From Pseudomonadota bacterium (GTDB taxonomy: Bacteria > Pseudomonadota > Gammaproteobacteria > Burkholderiales > Burkholderiaceae_C): a stretch of DNA of 64,000 nt. The stretch spans positions 1-64,000 of the forward strand of contig JAFEEG010000005.1 in the NCBI GenBank assembly GCA_018241225.1. The letters are read 5' to 3'. Of the stretch, positions 54,607 through 62,482 are shown one piece after another. A program made the translations under genes and the position numbers. Within the stretch, counting starts at the first letter, position 1; the number at the start of each line of letters is the position of its first letter. The notes under the pieces were generated by a model, which was not told the DNA's origin, did not search any database, and saw only the letters and a list, made by a program, of their open reading frames with translations.

Positions 54607-56030
54607 GCCTGGACCACTTCGCCGGCGGCGGCAAACTGCTCTTGCAGCACGCCATGCGCCGGCAGCACCACGGTAAAGCGCGAGCCCTTGCCGGCTTCGC
54701 TGGCCACCAGGATGTCTCCGCCCATCAGGCCGCACAAACGCCTGCTGATGGCCAGCCCCAGGCCCGTGCCGCCGTAGCGCCGCGTGGTGGTGGGATCGGC
54801 CTGGGTGAAGGGCGTGAACAGGCGCTCCAGCTGGGCCGGGGTCATGCCGATGCCCGAGTCGGTCACGTCGAACTCCAGCCAGCGGCTGCCGTCGCGCAGC
54901 TCGTCGCGAACGTCCAGGCTCAGCACGCCGTCCTGCGTGAACTTGCCCGCATTCGACAGCAGGTTCAGCAGCACCTGCCGCAGCTTCATGCCGTCGGCGC
55001 GTATGGCGCCGATGCCCGGGTCGATCTGCACTTCCAGCACGTTGGCATTGCGCGCGATGAGCGGCTGCGCGGTGCCCAGCACATCGTCGATGAGGGTGGG
55101 AAGGTGCACGTCCTCCAGCTGCAGTTCCAGCTTGCCGGCCTCGATCTTCGAGAGGTCCAGCACGTTGTTGATCAGCTCCAGCAGGTGGTGCCCGGCCCCG
55201 CGGATCTTGTGCAGGTCGGGCTGCAACTGCGGCTGGCCCAGCTCGGCCACCTCTTCGTCGAGCAGCTCGCTGTAGCCGATGATGGCGTTCAGCGGCGTGC
55301 GCAACTCGTGGCTCATGTTGGCCAGGAAGGTGCTCTTGGCGCGGCTGGCGGCCTCGGCCTGCTCGCGTGCGTGCTCGGCGGCGGCGCGCTCGGCCTCGGC
55401 CTGCGCACGGGCCTGCCCGATCTGCCGGTTCTGCTCGGCAATGCGCTGGTTCTGCTCCTGCAGGCCCAGCTTGTGATGCACCGCACGGCGCGTCTGCACG
55501 TTGGAGTGCAGGCCGAAGATGGTGGTGAACAGCGCCATCGAGAACACCGCCAGCAGCGCGGTGGCCAGGCTGGCCTCGGGCTGGAAGTGAAAGCCCCCCA
55601 GCGCGCCGCCAAGCAGGCCGCCCGCCACGAAGGCCAGCAGGCCCCTGGCTGCAAAGCGCACACCGCCCACGCTCAGGTTGGCCGCGTTCAGCGCGGTGAA
55701 CACCGCGGCCGCCGGCCACAGGCTGAAGCCGCACAGGCCCACCATGACCGAGGAGAAAAAGGCATCGCCCAGCAGGTTGTTCAGCTCGGCCTGCTTGGAG
55801 TTGCTGGCCCAGCTGGCGTGCAGGTAGGCCACCTGCGGCCAGGCCACCCCATGAAAGACCGCCAGCGCCCAGAACCAGCCGTTGGCGTTGCGGTTGTCCA
55901 GCATGGTGGCCCACATCACCAGCACGAGCAGGCACACCGGCATCCGCACCCGATAGTCGAGATCGACTGTCGGGTGCTTCTTGCGTTCGCCGGTCCTCGC
56001 ACCCTCGCCGGTTTGGCCCTTGGGTTCCAT
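54603..56030 (-). CDS. Membrane sensor histidine kinase (MASE2-type, first)
   Basis: A 475-residue kinase: N-terminal [20 protein letters not shown] and further hydrophobic segments to about residue 175 (MASE2-like), an Ala/Glu/Gln-rich coiled coil (about 185-230), HisKA with His241 in [22 protein letters not shown], and HATPase boxes [27 protein letters not shown] and [13 protein letters not shown]. It is first in the operon and starts 153 bases from the divergent AraC gene. Two parallel kinases suggest two inputs to one partner-switch. Confidence 0.93.
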
Positions 56031-56183
56031 CCGAAGGTAATACTTGTGTTTTGTTGCGACCGGAGATTAAGCTTTGTGCCCGGGAGGAAAACTGTCCGAA
56101 GACGCCAATCCACTTGCCGATCGCGCCAAGCGATTGACGGCTGCGCAGGGCGCCGGATCTCCTGCTGTGGAAAGGTGAACGCC

Positions 56184-57197
56184 GTGGCGTTCCGCGCCCC
56201 CTTGCCGCTGAACATGCTGGACGCCATGCGCAAGTCGGGCATCGACCTGGCCGCCCTCGCAACGCGCGCCGGCCTGGCGGCCGAGCAGTTGCGCCAGCCG
56301 CTCACGCCGGAGCAATCGGACCGCTTCTTCGTCGTCGCCTACGAACAGGTGGGCAACCCCGCGGTGGGCCTGGCGCTGGGCATGCGCATGGAGCCCGAGC
56401 TGTTCAGCGTGGTGGGCTTTGCGGCCATGAGCAGCCCCACATTCGGCGTGGCCCTGAGCCGCATCGCGCGCTACAACGCGCTGGTGTCGGCGTGCGAGCT
56501 GGAGCTGGCGGTGTCCGGGTCGCAGACCGAGGTGCGCATGCGCTTCGATGGGCCTGCGCGTAGCTACGACCGCTGCCGGCTCGACATCCAGACCGGCTCG
56601 CTGCTGTGCTTCGGCCGGCGATTTACCGAGCGGCAGATCGTGCCGGTGCGCGTCACCCTGCGCGGCGAGCCGCCGGGCTACGCGCCGCTGTATGCGCAGA
56701 CCTTCGGCTGCCAGGTGCTGTTCGGCCAAGCGCACGACGCCATCGTGTTCGGCAACGACGACCTGGCGCTGCCGCTGGTCAGTGCCAACCCCAGCATGGC
56801 GTCGATATTCATCGAGGCCGCCGAGCGCGGCCTGGCCGACCATGCGCGCGGCGGGCCCGGCATTGCGCAAGGCGTGCGCGAGGCATTGCTCAAGCTGCTG
56901 GGGGGCGAGCTGCCCACCATCGCGCAAGTGGCCGGCGAGCTGTGCATCAGCGAGCGCACGTTGCAGCGCAGGCTGTCGCAAGAGGGCGTGAAGTTCAGCA
57001 CCTTGCTCGACGAGGCGCGGCTGCAGCTGGCCAGCCGCTACCTCGATGCGGGCCGTGCCAGCCTCACGGAAATCGCCTACATGCTGGGCTTTGCCGACCC
57101 CAACTCCTTCTTCCGTTCCTTCAAGCGATGGACGGGCGTGACGCCGGATGTCTACCGGCACGGCAAGCGCGGTGGGGCGGCGGCAACGCCGCCCTGA
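56184..57197 (+). CDS. AraC-family regulator with arabinose-binding-like N-terminal domain
   Basis: A 337-residue AraC regulator (OruR/ArgR-like group). The N-terminal half (FRAPLPLNMLDAMRKSGIDLAALATRAGL ... AYEQVGNPAVGLALGM) is the ligand-binding type, and the C-terminal two helix-turn-helices are LPTIAQVAGELCISERTLQRRLSQEGVKF and LTEIAYMLGFADPNSFFRSFKRWTGVTPDVYR. I start at GTG 56184, with AAAGG 8 bases upstream; a GTG at 56175 and an ATG at 56214 are alternatives. It is convergent with the DyP-patatin gene, divergent from the kinase operon, and might control either. Confidence 0.85.
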   Translation: MAFRAPLPLNMLDAMRKSGIDLAALATRAGLAAEQLRQPLTPEQSDRFFVVAYEQVGNPAVGLALGMRMEPELFSVVGFAAMSSPTFGVALSRIARYNALVSACELELAVSGSQTEVRMRFDGPARSYDRCRLDIQTGSLLCFGRRFTERQIVPVRVTLRGEPPGYAPLYAQTFGCQVLFGQAHDAIVFGNDDLALPLVSANPSMASIFIEAAERGLADHARGGPGIAQGVREALLKLLGGELPTIAQVAGELCISERTLQRRLSQEGVKFSTLLDEARLQLASRYLDAGRASLTEIAYMLGFADPNSFFRSFKRWTGVTPDVYRHGKRGGAAATPP

Positions 57198-57208
57198 ACG
57201 CGCGCGCC

Positions 57209-60200
57209 TCAGGTGGGATGTCGGATGCGCATGCTGGACTGCGGCATGGCGCGGTAGGGCTCGAAATCCCCGCTGTCGGCAAACACGCCCTCCAATGCGC
57301 ACAGGGCTTCCAGCTGCGCCTTCAGCTCCCGGGCCTGTTCGGGCCTGAGCGCCGTTTCCGATGGCCAGATCCTGGTGCGGCGCGGCGGCTTGCGCAGCGG
57401 CGGCTCGACCAGCGACTGCGCGATCTGCTGCGTCAGCGGCATGGCGTGGCGGTCCAGCTCGCTCGCGCCGGAGATGCCCTCGATGCGCTCGCGCAGCGAA
57501 AGCAGCATGCAGTTCAAGCGCACCCAGCGGTGTTCCTCCCAGCCCTTGCTGTCGGGCTGCGCGAACTTGCGGATGAACTCGGCCGCCGCCGTCTTGCCAT
57601 AGCACTCGCCCAGCCGACGGATCTTCGGGGCCTTCATGCGGATGTTGACGCCGCCCTCGTCCTTCTCGAGGTAGACGCGCACCACCCGGTCGCGCACGCC
57701 GGGCATCCGCATCATGGTGCTGTCGTTCCAGCGCCAGGTGGTCTTCCAGAGGCTGAACAGGAACTTGAAGAACTTGCCAAGGGTCGACTTCTCCTCGCTG
57801 GGCCCCAGGTCCCAGCATTCGCCGCGTCCGCTGGTGTGGTATTCGGGCAGCGAGACAGGCTCGGGCTGCCCGATGCGCCGCGCCTGCAGCGAAATGCCGA
57901 AGGTCGGCCAGCGGGGAACGAAGCTGTCGAACAGGTGGATCGGGAAGTTCGAGCACAGGCCGCCATCCGACATCCAGCACTGCGCCATGCTCCGGCGCTC
58001 GTGATCGATGGCGTACAGCGGCACGGCCGAGATCAGCAGCGGGAAGCTCATGGCCAGCCGCACCGCGACCACGATGGGCAGCTTGCCCACCGGCAGCTCC
58101 AGGTAGTCGCTGTCGATCGAGTCGGCGGGCGGGTCCGCGGCGCTCCTGGCCTTGTAGGTCTTGGCGTAGGCCTGCATGTGCCGCACCACGCGCTTGGGGA
58201 AGTAGTACTCGAGCTCTTCGGCGCGAAAGAACAGGCGCCCCATGTCTTCGGCTTCGTCCAGGGGAAATCGGTAGGGCCTGCTGTGGGCGAGGTTGCTGGA
58301 ATAGACCTCCAGGTTGATCGAGCGCGCGGCGGCGGGCGTGAAGGGCGTGAAGTCCAGCGCCTGCGCGGCCGAGCCGGGCGCGTTCCACAGGTCCTCGAAG
58401 GTCAGCGGATCGTCCTTGGGGTGTCGCCCGGCAACGTGCTGGATGGAGGCGTGCAGGAAGCCGGCGAGGTCGATCGTGGCGGGGTTCTCCTCTGCGCGCC
58501 AGCCCCGGCACAGGCCGAAGCCGTTGGGCACAACGCCATGCGCAACGTCCAGGAGGATGCAGGTCAGCAGGGCGCCGAAGACCCCGAGCACCAGCGCCAG
58601 CACCGCCGCCGTTCCCCATGAGATGAAGCCCAGGAAGCACGAGGCCACGTTCAGGGCCAGGAGGCAGTTGGCCAGGTTCAGGCCCGGCCCCGCCAGGGTC
58701 AGCGCGAGCAGGACCAGGGTGGTCCAGCCCACGGGCTTGCGGTACTGGCGCAGCGCGCAGACAAAGCCGTGCCACGCCAGCGACGCCAGGTTCTCCCGGT
58801 CCAGCGAGGCCAGGAAGATCTTGAACAGCCGGCGCGTCTTCTTCTGCGGAATGAAAAGTCGCTCGAGCAGCGTGCGGCCGTCCACCTCCTCGGCCAGTTG
58901 TTTCGGCAGTTGCTCCAGCTGCGTGAATCCTTCGCCCGATCCCTTGCGGCGCCAGTATTCGGCCGCGGCGCTCAGGGCCGCGGCAAAGGCGCCGATCGAG
59001 CTGCCGCCGATGCTGCGGAACCGGTAGTTCCTGCCCAGCTCCACGGCGGCCGATGCGTAGATGACGCCGCTGGTGATGCCGCCTTCCATCACCACGTCGC
59101 AGAAGCGGTCGGTGGGCACATCCATGAAGTCGGGCTTGGGGGCTTCTTCCTTTTCCTGCCCTGCATCGGCTTGCTGTTGCTTCGGCTCGGCGTGCGCCGA
59201 TTGCGCCGGCGGTGCGGCCTGTGCCGCCAGCGCGGCGACCGGCGCCGCAGGCGGCGCAACGGGGGCTGCCTGTGCCGCTGGCTGCGATGCCTCGACGTCG
59301 ATGTCGTCGCCGCGCCATGCAGTCATGGCCTTCAATGCCTGGAGGCTCGGGAACAGCGCATACACCGTGCCCCGCGTGCGCACGAACGGGGAGAAGTCGG
59401 TCAGCGCGATCGCAGCCCCGCTGCGCTGCGGAATGAGGAAGTCGGCGGCCGGGTCGTCGTGGTTGCCCACCAGCGGGTCCTTGGATCGACCGGGGTTGGG
59501 CGGACCCATGGGCTTCTTCTCGAGCCACTCGGACACCAGGCGCTCGAAATGGTCCTCGATGCGGGCGCAGAAGAAGACTCCGAGCAGCCCTGCCTCGTCG
59601 TGCTCGCCCTTCGGGTAGGGCACGCCGCGCCTGAACAGGGTGTGGATCTTCAGGTCCAGCGGCACGATCGGGTCGTCGTGCGGATTGGCGCGCCGGATGT
59701 GGGCGCCGAAGGGGCAGCCCAGTCCATTGCGGTCGGCTTCGAAGTCGTGGATGACCAGGTCCTCGCCCTTGCCGGGTGGCTTGGGCTCCACCCACTCGCC
59801 AGGCTTGACCAGCGCGCCGTTGGGCCAGCGGCCGCACATCTTTGCCTTGAGGTACTTGGCCGTCACCCGTGGGTAGGCCCCGCGCAACCGGGCGGCTTGC
59901 GCCTGCAGGTAGTCTTCGAGCTGGGTCTCGAACTGCTCGATCTTGCGCAGGATGCCGAAGCTGCCGTGGCGCAGGAAATCGGCAATGTCGGGCGGCGTGG
60001 TCATCGTGTCGGTCCACAGGTCCACGTCGTCGATGTTCTTGAAGCCCAGCAGCAGTTCGCCGGCCGGCGCGCTTCCGCCTTCGCCGATGTGCGGGCGGGT
60101 GATGCTGTCGCGAAAGCCGAACGGAACGACGCGAACCTGCTTTTCCGTGCCGATGTCCTTGAAGATGTGCTGGCCCGACAGGCCCGGCGCGGCATCCCAG

Positions 60201-60685
60201 CCGGTCAGGCCCCAGGACGAGTTCAGGGCTCGAAGCCCGTCAACTTCGGCGTCGATGTCGAGCGCGGTGGGGCCGTGTATGGAGATCCACACATGCGGCT
60301 CCTGCGGAAAGAAGGCGCCTTCCCATTGGTCGGGTGCATTCCTGCCGCCGTCGCCCAGGTAGCGCCCGGCACGGCGGATGGCGCCATCGCCGAAGGCCGG
60401 CGAGCGCTCCTTGAGCAGCGCCAGGATGTGCTTGGGCGCGCCCAGGGTGTACAAGCCTTCGCAACTGAAGCCGATGTTGATCGGGCAGCGCCCGTTCCTG
60501 TCGAGCAGTTCCTTGTCGCCGAAGGCGAGCAGGCGGCGCGCGACCAGTTCGCCGATGAACTGGCGCGCCATGCCTGCGTCCTTGACGCGCAGCAGAAGGT
60601 GCCGCACGCACGCGTCCTTGAAGCCCGTCAGGACCAGGCTCTGCACTTCGAGCTGGAACGCGTTGGGGTAGGTCCTGGCGTTCAT
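57209..60685 (-). CDS. DyP-type haem peroxidase fused to a patatin phospholipase
   Basis: A 1158-residue fusion. Residues about 1-450 are a DyP-type haem peroxidase with a catalytic Asp193 in GFRDSITRP (GxxDG variant), proximal His329 in CPFGAHIRRANP and a distal Arg in LFRRGVPYPKG, spaced as in fungal DyP. An Ala/Pro/Gln-rich linker (about 465-515) leads to a patatin domain: oxyanion loop EGGITSG, nucleophile Ser563 in GGSSIGAF, and Asp907 in MSDGGLCSNFP. Between these is a 340-residue insertion with two or three hydrophobic helices (about 652-715), so it is membrane-anchored. The start overlaps the P450 stop (ATGA). No signal peptide. Likely a lipid-acting lipase-peroxidase; activity untested. 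Confidence 0.88.
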   Translation of the reverse strand: MNARTYPNAFQLEVQSLVLTGFKDACVRHLLLRVKDAGMARQFIGELVARRLLAFGDKELLDRNGRCPINIGFSCEGLYTLGAPKHILALLKERSPAFGDGAIRRAGRYLGDGGRNAPDQWEGAFFPQEPHVWISIHGPTALDIDAEVDGLRALNSSWGLTGWDAAPGLSGQHIFKDIGTEKQVRVVPFGFRDSITRPHIGEGGSAPAGELLLGFKNIDDVDLWTDTMTTPPDIADFLRHGSFGILRKIEQFETQLEDYLQAQAARLRGAYPRVTAKYLKAKMCGRWPNGALVKPGEWVEPKPPGKGEDLVIHDFEADRNGLGCPFGAHIRRANPHDDPIVPLDLKIHTLFRRGVPYPKGEHDEAGLLGVFFCARIEDHFERLVSEWLEKKPMGPPNPGRSKDPLVGNHDDPAADFLIPQRSGAAIALTDFSPFVRTRGTVYALFPSLQALKAMTAWRGDDIDVEASQPAAQAAPVAPPAAPVAALAAQAAPPAQSAHAEPKQQQADAGQEKEEAPKPDFMDVPTDRFCDVVMEGGITSGVIYASAAVELGRNYRFRSIGGSSIGAFAAALSAAAEYWRRKGSGEGFTQLEQLPKQLAEEVDGRTLLERLFIPQKKTRRLFKIFLASLDRENLASLAWHGFVCALRQYRKPVGWTTLVLLALTLAGPGLNLANCLLALNVASCFLGFISWGTAAVLALVLGVFGALLTCILLDVAHGVVPNGFGLCRGWRAEENPATIDLAGFLHASIQHVAGRHPKDDPLTFEDLWNAPGSAAQALDFTPFTPAAARSINLEVYSSNLAHSRPYRFPLDEAEDMGRLFFRAEELEYYFPKRVVRHMQAYAKTYKARSAADPPADSIDSDYLELPVGKLPIVVAVRLAMSFPLLISAVPLYAIDHERRSMAQCWMSDGGLCSNFPIHLFDSFVPRWPTFGISLQARRIGQPEPVSLPEYHTSGRGECWDLGPSEEKSTLGKFFKFLFSLWKTTWRWNDSTMMRMPGVRDRVVRVYLEKDEGGVNIRMKAPKIRRLGECYGKTAAAEFIRKFAQPDSKGWEEHRWVRLNCMLLSLRERIEGISGASELDRHAMPLTQQIAQSLVEPPLRKPPRRTRIWPSETALRPEQARELKAQLEALCALEGVFADSGDFEPYRAMPQSSMRIRHPT

Positions 60686-62439
60686 CTCGGCCCCAGCCCC
60701 AGGTTCTGGATGTCCGCCACGCACGCCGTCGGGTAGGCACTGTAGAAGTAGTCGACCAGTGCCGTGCGGTTGTGGTCCTTGATGGTCTGCACGAACTCCT
60801 TGGGATACAGCTGGATGGGGGTGGGAGGCGCATCGACCAGGTACTTGAACTGCTCGTCGAACAGCGGCACCCGCAGGGCGAAGTGCTCGACGTAGGCATC
60901 GAAGTCGCCGTCATACACGGTGAAGAAGGCCAGGTGCGTGCAGTTCTCCACCAGGAGGAACCACGCGAAGTGCACGTTGTGCGCCTCTTCCAGCGCGCGC
61001 TCGACAACGGCCGCGCCGGCCTTGGTGAGCAGCATCAGCTTGCGGGCGTTCTCGGCCACCGGCTCCTTGATCTTCAGCACGAACAGCAGGGGCTGCTGGT
61101 TCAGCCGCCTGTCGCGCTGGTATTGCAGCGGAAACTCGTCGCAGATGGCGCCCCAGCTCTTGGCCAGCGGCATCGGCAGGTTGTTGGCCGGATCGATGCG
61201 CTGGCTCAGGCCAGGCAGCAGCAGCACCGAGCGCACGGTCTCCTCGATGATCGGCCAGGCCAGGTGCCGGCCCACGCAACTGTGCACGTAGCTTCCATCG
61301 TTCAGCGCGCCGCCGAACATCAGCTCCGGGTCGATGGGAAGGTCCGCCCCCATGGCGAGCACCAGCTCGTCGCCGGCGCGCACCTGCACCCGGTCTTTCC
61401 CGCTGCCCAGCAGCATGTCGTGCTTGGCGGTGCGCGTCAGGAAGGGCGCCGGCGGCCGGTAGCGCATGGCGTGCTCGATCATGCCCCTGAGCGCCTCGCC
61501 GTTGTTCGCCCTGGCGTACAGGACGGCCATGTCGATCAGCCGCACCCCGTGCGAGCGTTCGCAGAAGAAGTAGTCGATGGTGTTGGCGATGGCCGACGTG
61601 ACGTTGCCCACCGTGCCGACCATCAGGCCACTGATCACGATGCGAAGCATCTCGTCGTCCTGCGGGTAGTCCGCGGCAAGGCGCAGGCTGGCGTTCCGGT
61701 GCGTCAGCAGGTTCTCGTCCCACCACTCCTTGCGCAAGGTGTCGTGGGCCGCGCCCAGGATGTCGGCGTACAGGTCGTCGCGAATCTTGACCGCGTTCTT
61801 CGAGTCGCTTGGCGCCAGGCCATCGTCGGGCAGGAAGTGGCGCCCGATGATCTGGAAGGTCAGGCGCGTATAGCCCGCGCGCATGCCCAGCTGCAGGTAC
61901 ACGTGCGCCTTGGCGGTCAGGCCGAACAGCAGCGCGATGTAGCGCAGGGCGGCCTGCTCCGCGACGTCGGCCACCAGGTCGAAGTGATACGTCTTGGTCG
62001 GCAGGACCATGGCCCGCCTGACCGCTTCGCGCGCACAGTTCAAACGTTCCGCCTCGTCGAACTTCAGGGCGCAGAGGGCGTGGTTCCTCTGCACCCTGTG
62101 CGGGCACAGCTCGCCCTGGCTCAGCTCGTCCTGGCCCAGCATGAAGCTGCCGCCGCTTTCCAGCTGCGCATAGGGCTTGACGCTGCCTTGCCTGAGCACC
62201 TTCGAGACGTCCTGTGCCGAGGTGACCAGCCAGGCCCGCACGTCGGGCCATGCCTTGTCGGCGTCCTTGCCGCCGCGGCGCATCACGCTCGTGAACGGCA
62301 GTGGAGGGAATCCACTTTGCTTCAGCTGCGCGTACAGCGTGCTGCGGCCGGCGTCGTCGCGCAGGGCCTCGAACAGAAGGCGGTTGCGCAGCAGCGCGTT
62401 CGATTCGCCTTGGATGGCGTTGAGCGTTGGCGTGGGCAT
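60682..62439 (-). CDS. Divergent cytochrome P450 with extra C-terminal domain
   Basis: A 585-residue protein. Residues about 1-430 are a P450: I-helix LMVGTVGNVTSAI (about 272-284), K-helix and PPAP region EHAMRYRPPAP (322-332), and the haem-thiolate Cys388 in SYVHSCVGRHLAW. The haem loop lacks the canonical Phe and the Gly at -4 (it reads DGSYVHSC), and the K-helix Glu lies four rather than three residues before Arg326, so the enzyme is atypical. Residues about 450-585 form an added alpha/beta domain (VHFAWFLLVENCTHLAFFTVYDG). It has GGAGGGAAAG before the ATG at 62439, lies 43 bases after the AAA/TPR gene, and overlaps the fusion gene. Substrate unknown; fatty acid hydroperoxides are inferred. 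Confidence 0.82.
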   Translation of the reverse strand: MPTPTLNAIQGESNALLRNRLLFEALRDDAGRSTLYAQLKQSGFPPLPFTSVMRRGGKDADKAWPDVRAWLVTSAQDVSKVLRQGSVKPYAQLESGGSFMLGQDELSQGELCPHRVQRNHALCALKFDEAERLNCAREAVRRAMVLPTKTYHFDLVADVAEQAALRYIALLFGLTAKAHVYLQLGMRAGYTRLTFQIIGRHFLPDDGLAPSDSKNAVKIRDDLYADILGAAHDTLRKEWWDENLLTHRNASLRLAADYPQDDEMLRIVISGLMVGTVGNVTSAIANTIDYFFCERSHGVRLIDMAVLYARANNGEALRGMIEHAMRYRPPAPFLTRTAKHDMLLGSGKDRVQVRAGDELVLAMGADLPIDPELMFGGALNDGSYVHSCVGRHLAWPIIEETVRSVLLLPGLSQRIDPANNLPMPLAKSWGAICDEFPLQYQRDRRLNQQPLLFVLKIKEPVAENARKLMLLTKAGAAVVERALEEAHNVHFAWFLLVENCTHLAFFTVYDGDFDAYVEHFALRVPLFDEQFKYLVDAPPTPIQLYPKEFVQTIKDHNRTALVDYFYSAYPTACVADIQNLGLGPR

Positions 62440-62482
62440 CTTTCCCTCCGGTGCAGGCGTGACACGCGCTTCTCCGATCGCC

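Noticed and set aside
56067..60017. A 1316-codon minus-strand frame covering the AraC gene antisense and part of the DyP-patatin fusion in another frame
   Set aside because: The DyP-patatin frame has both active sites intact; this one is composed of Arg, Ala and Gly without a fold.
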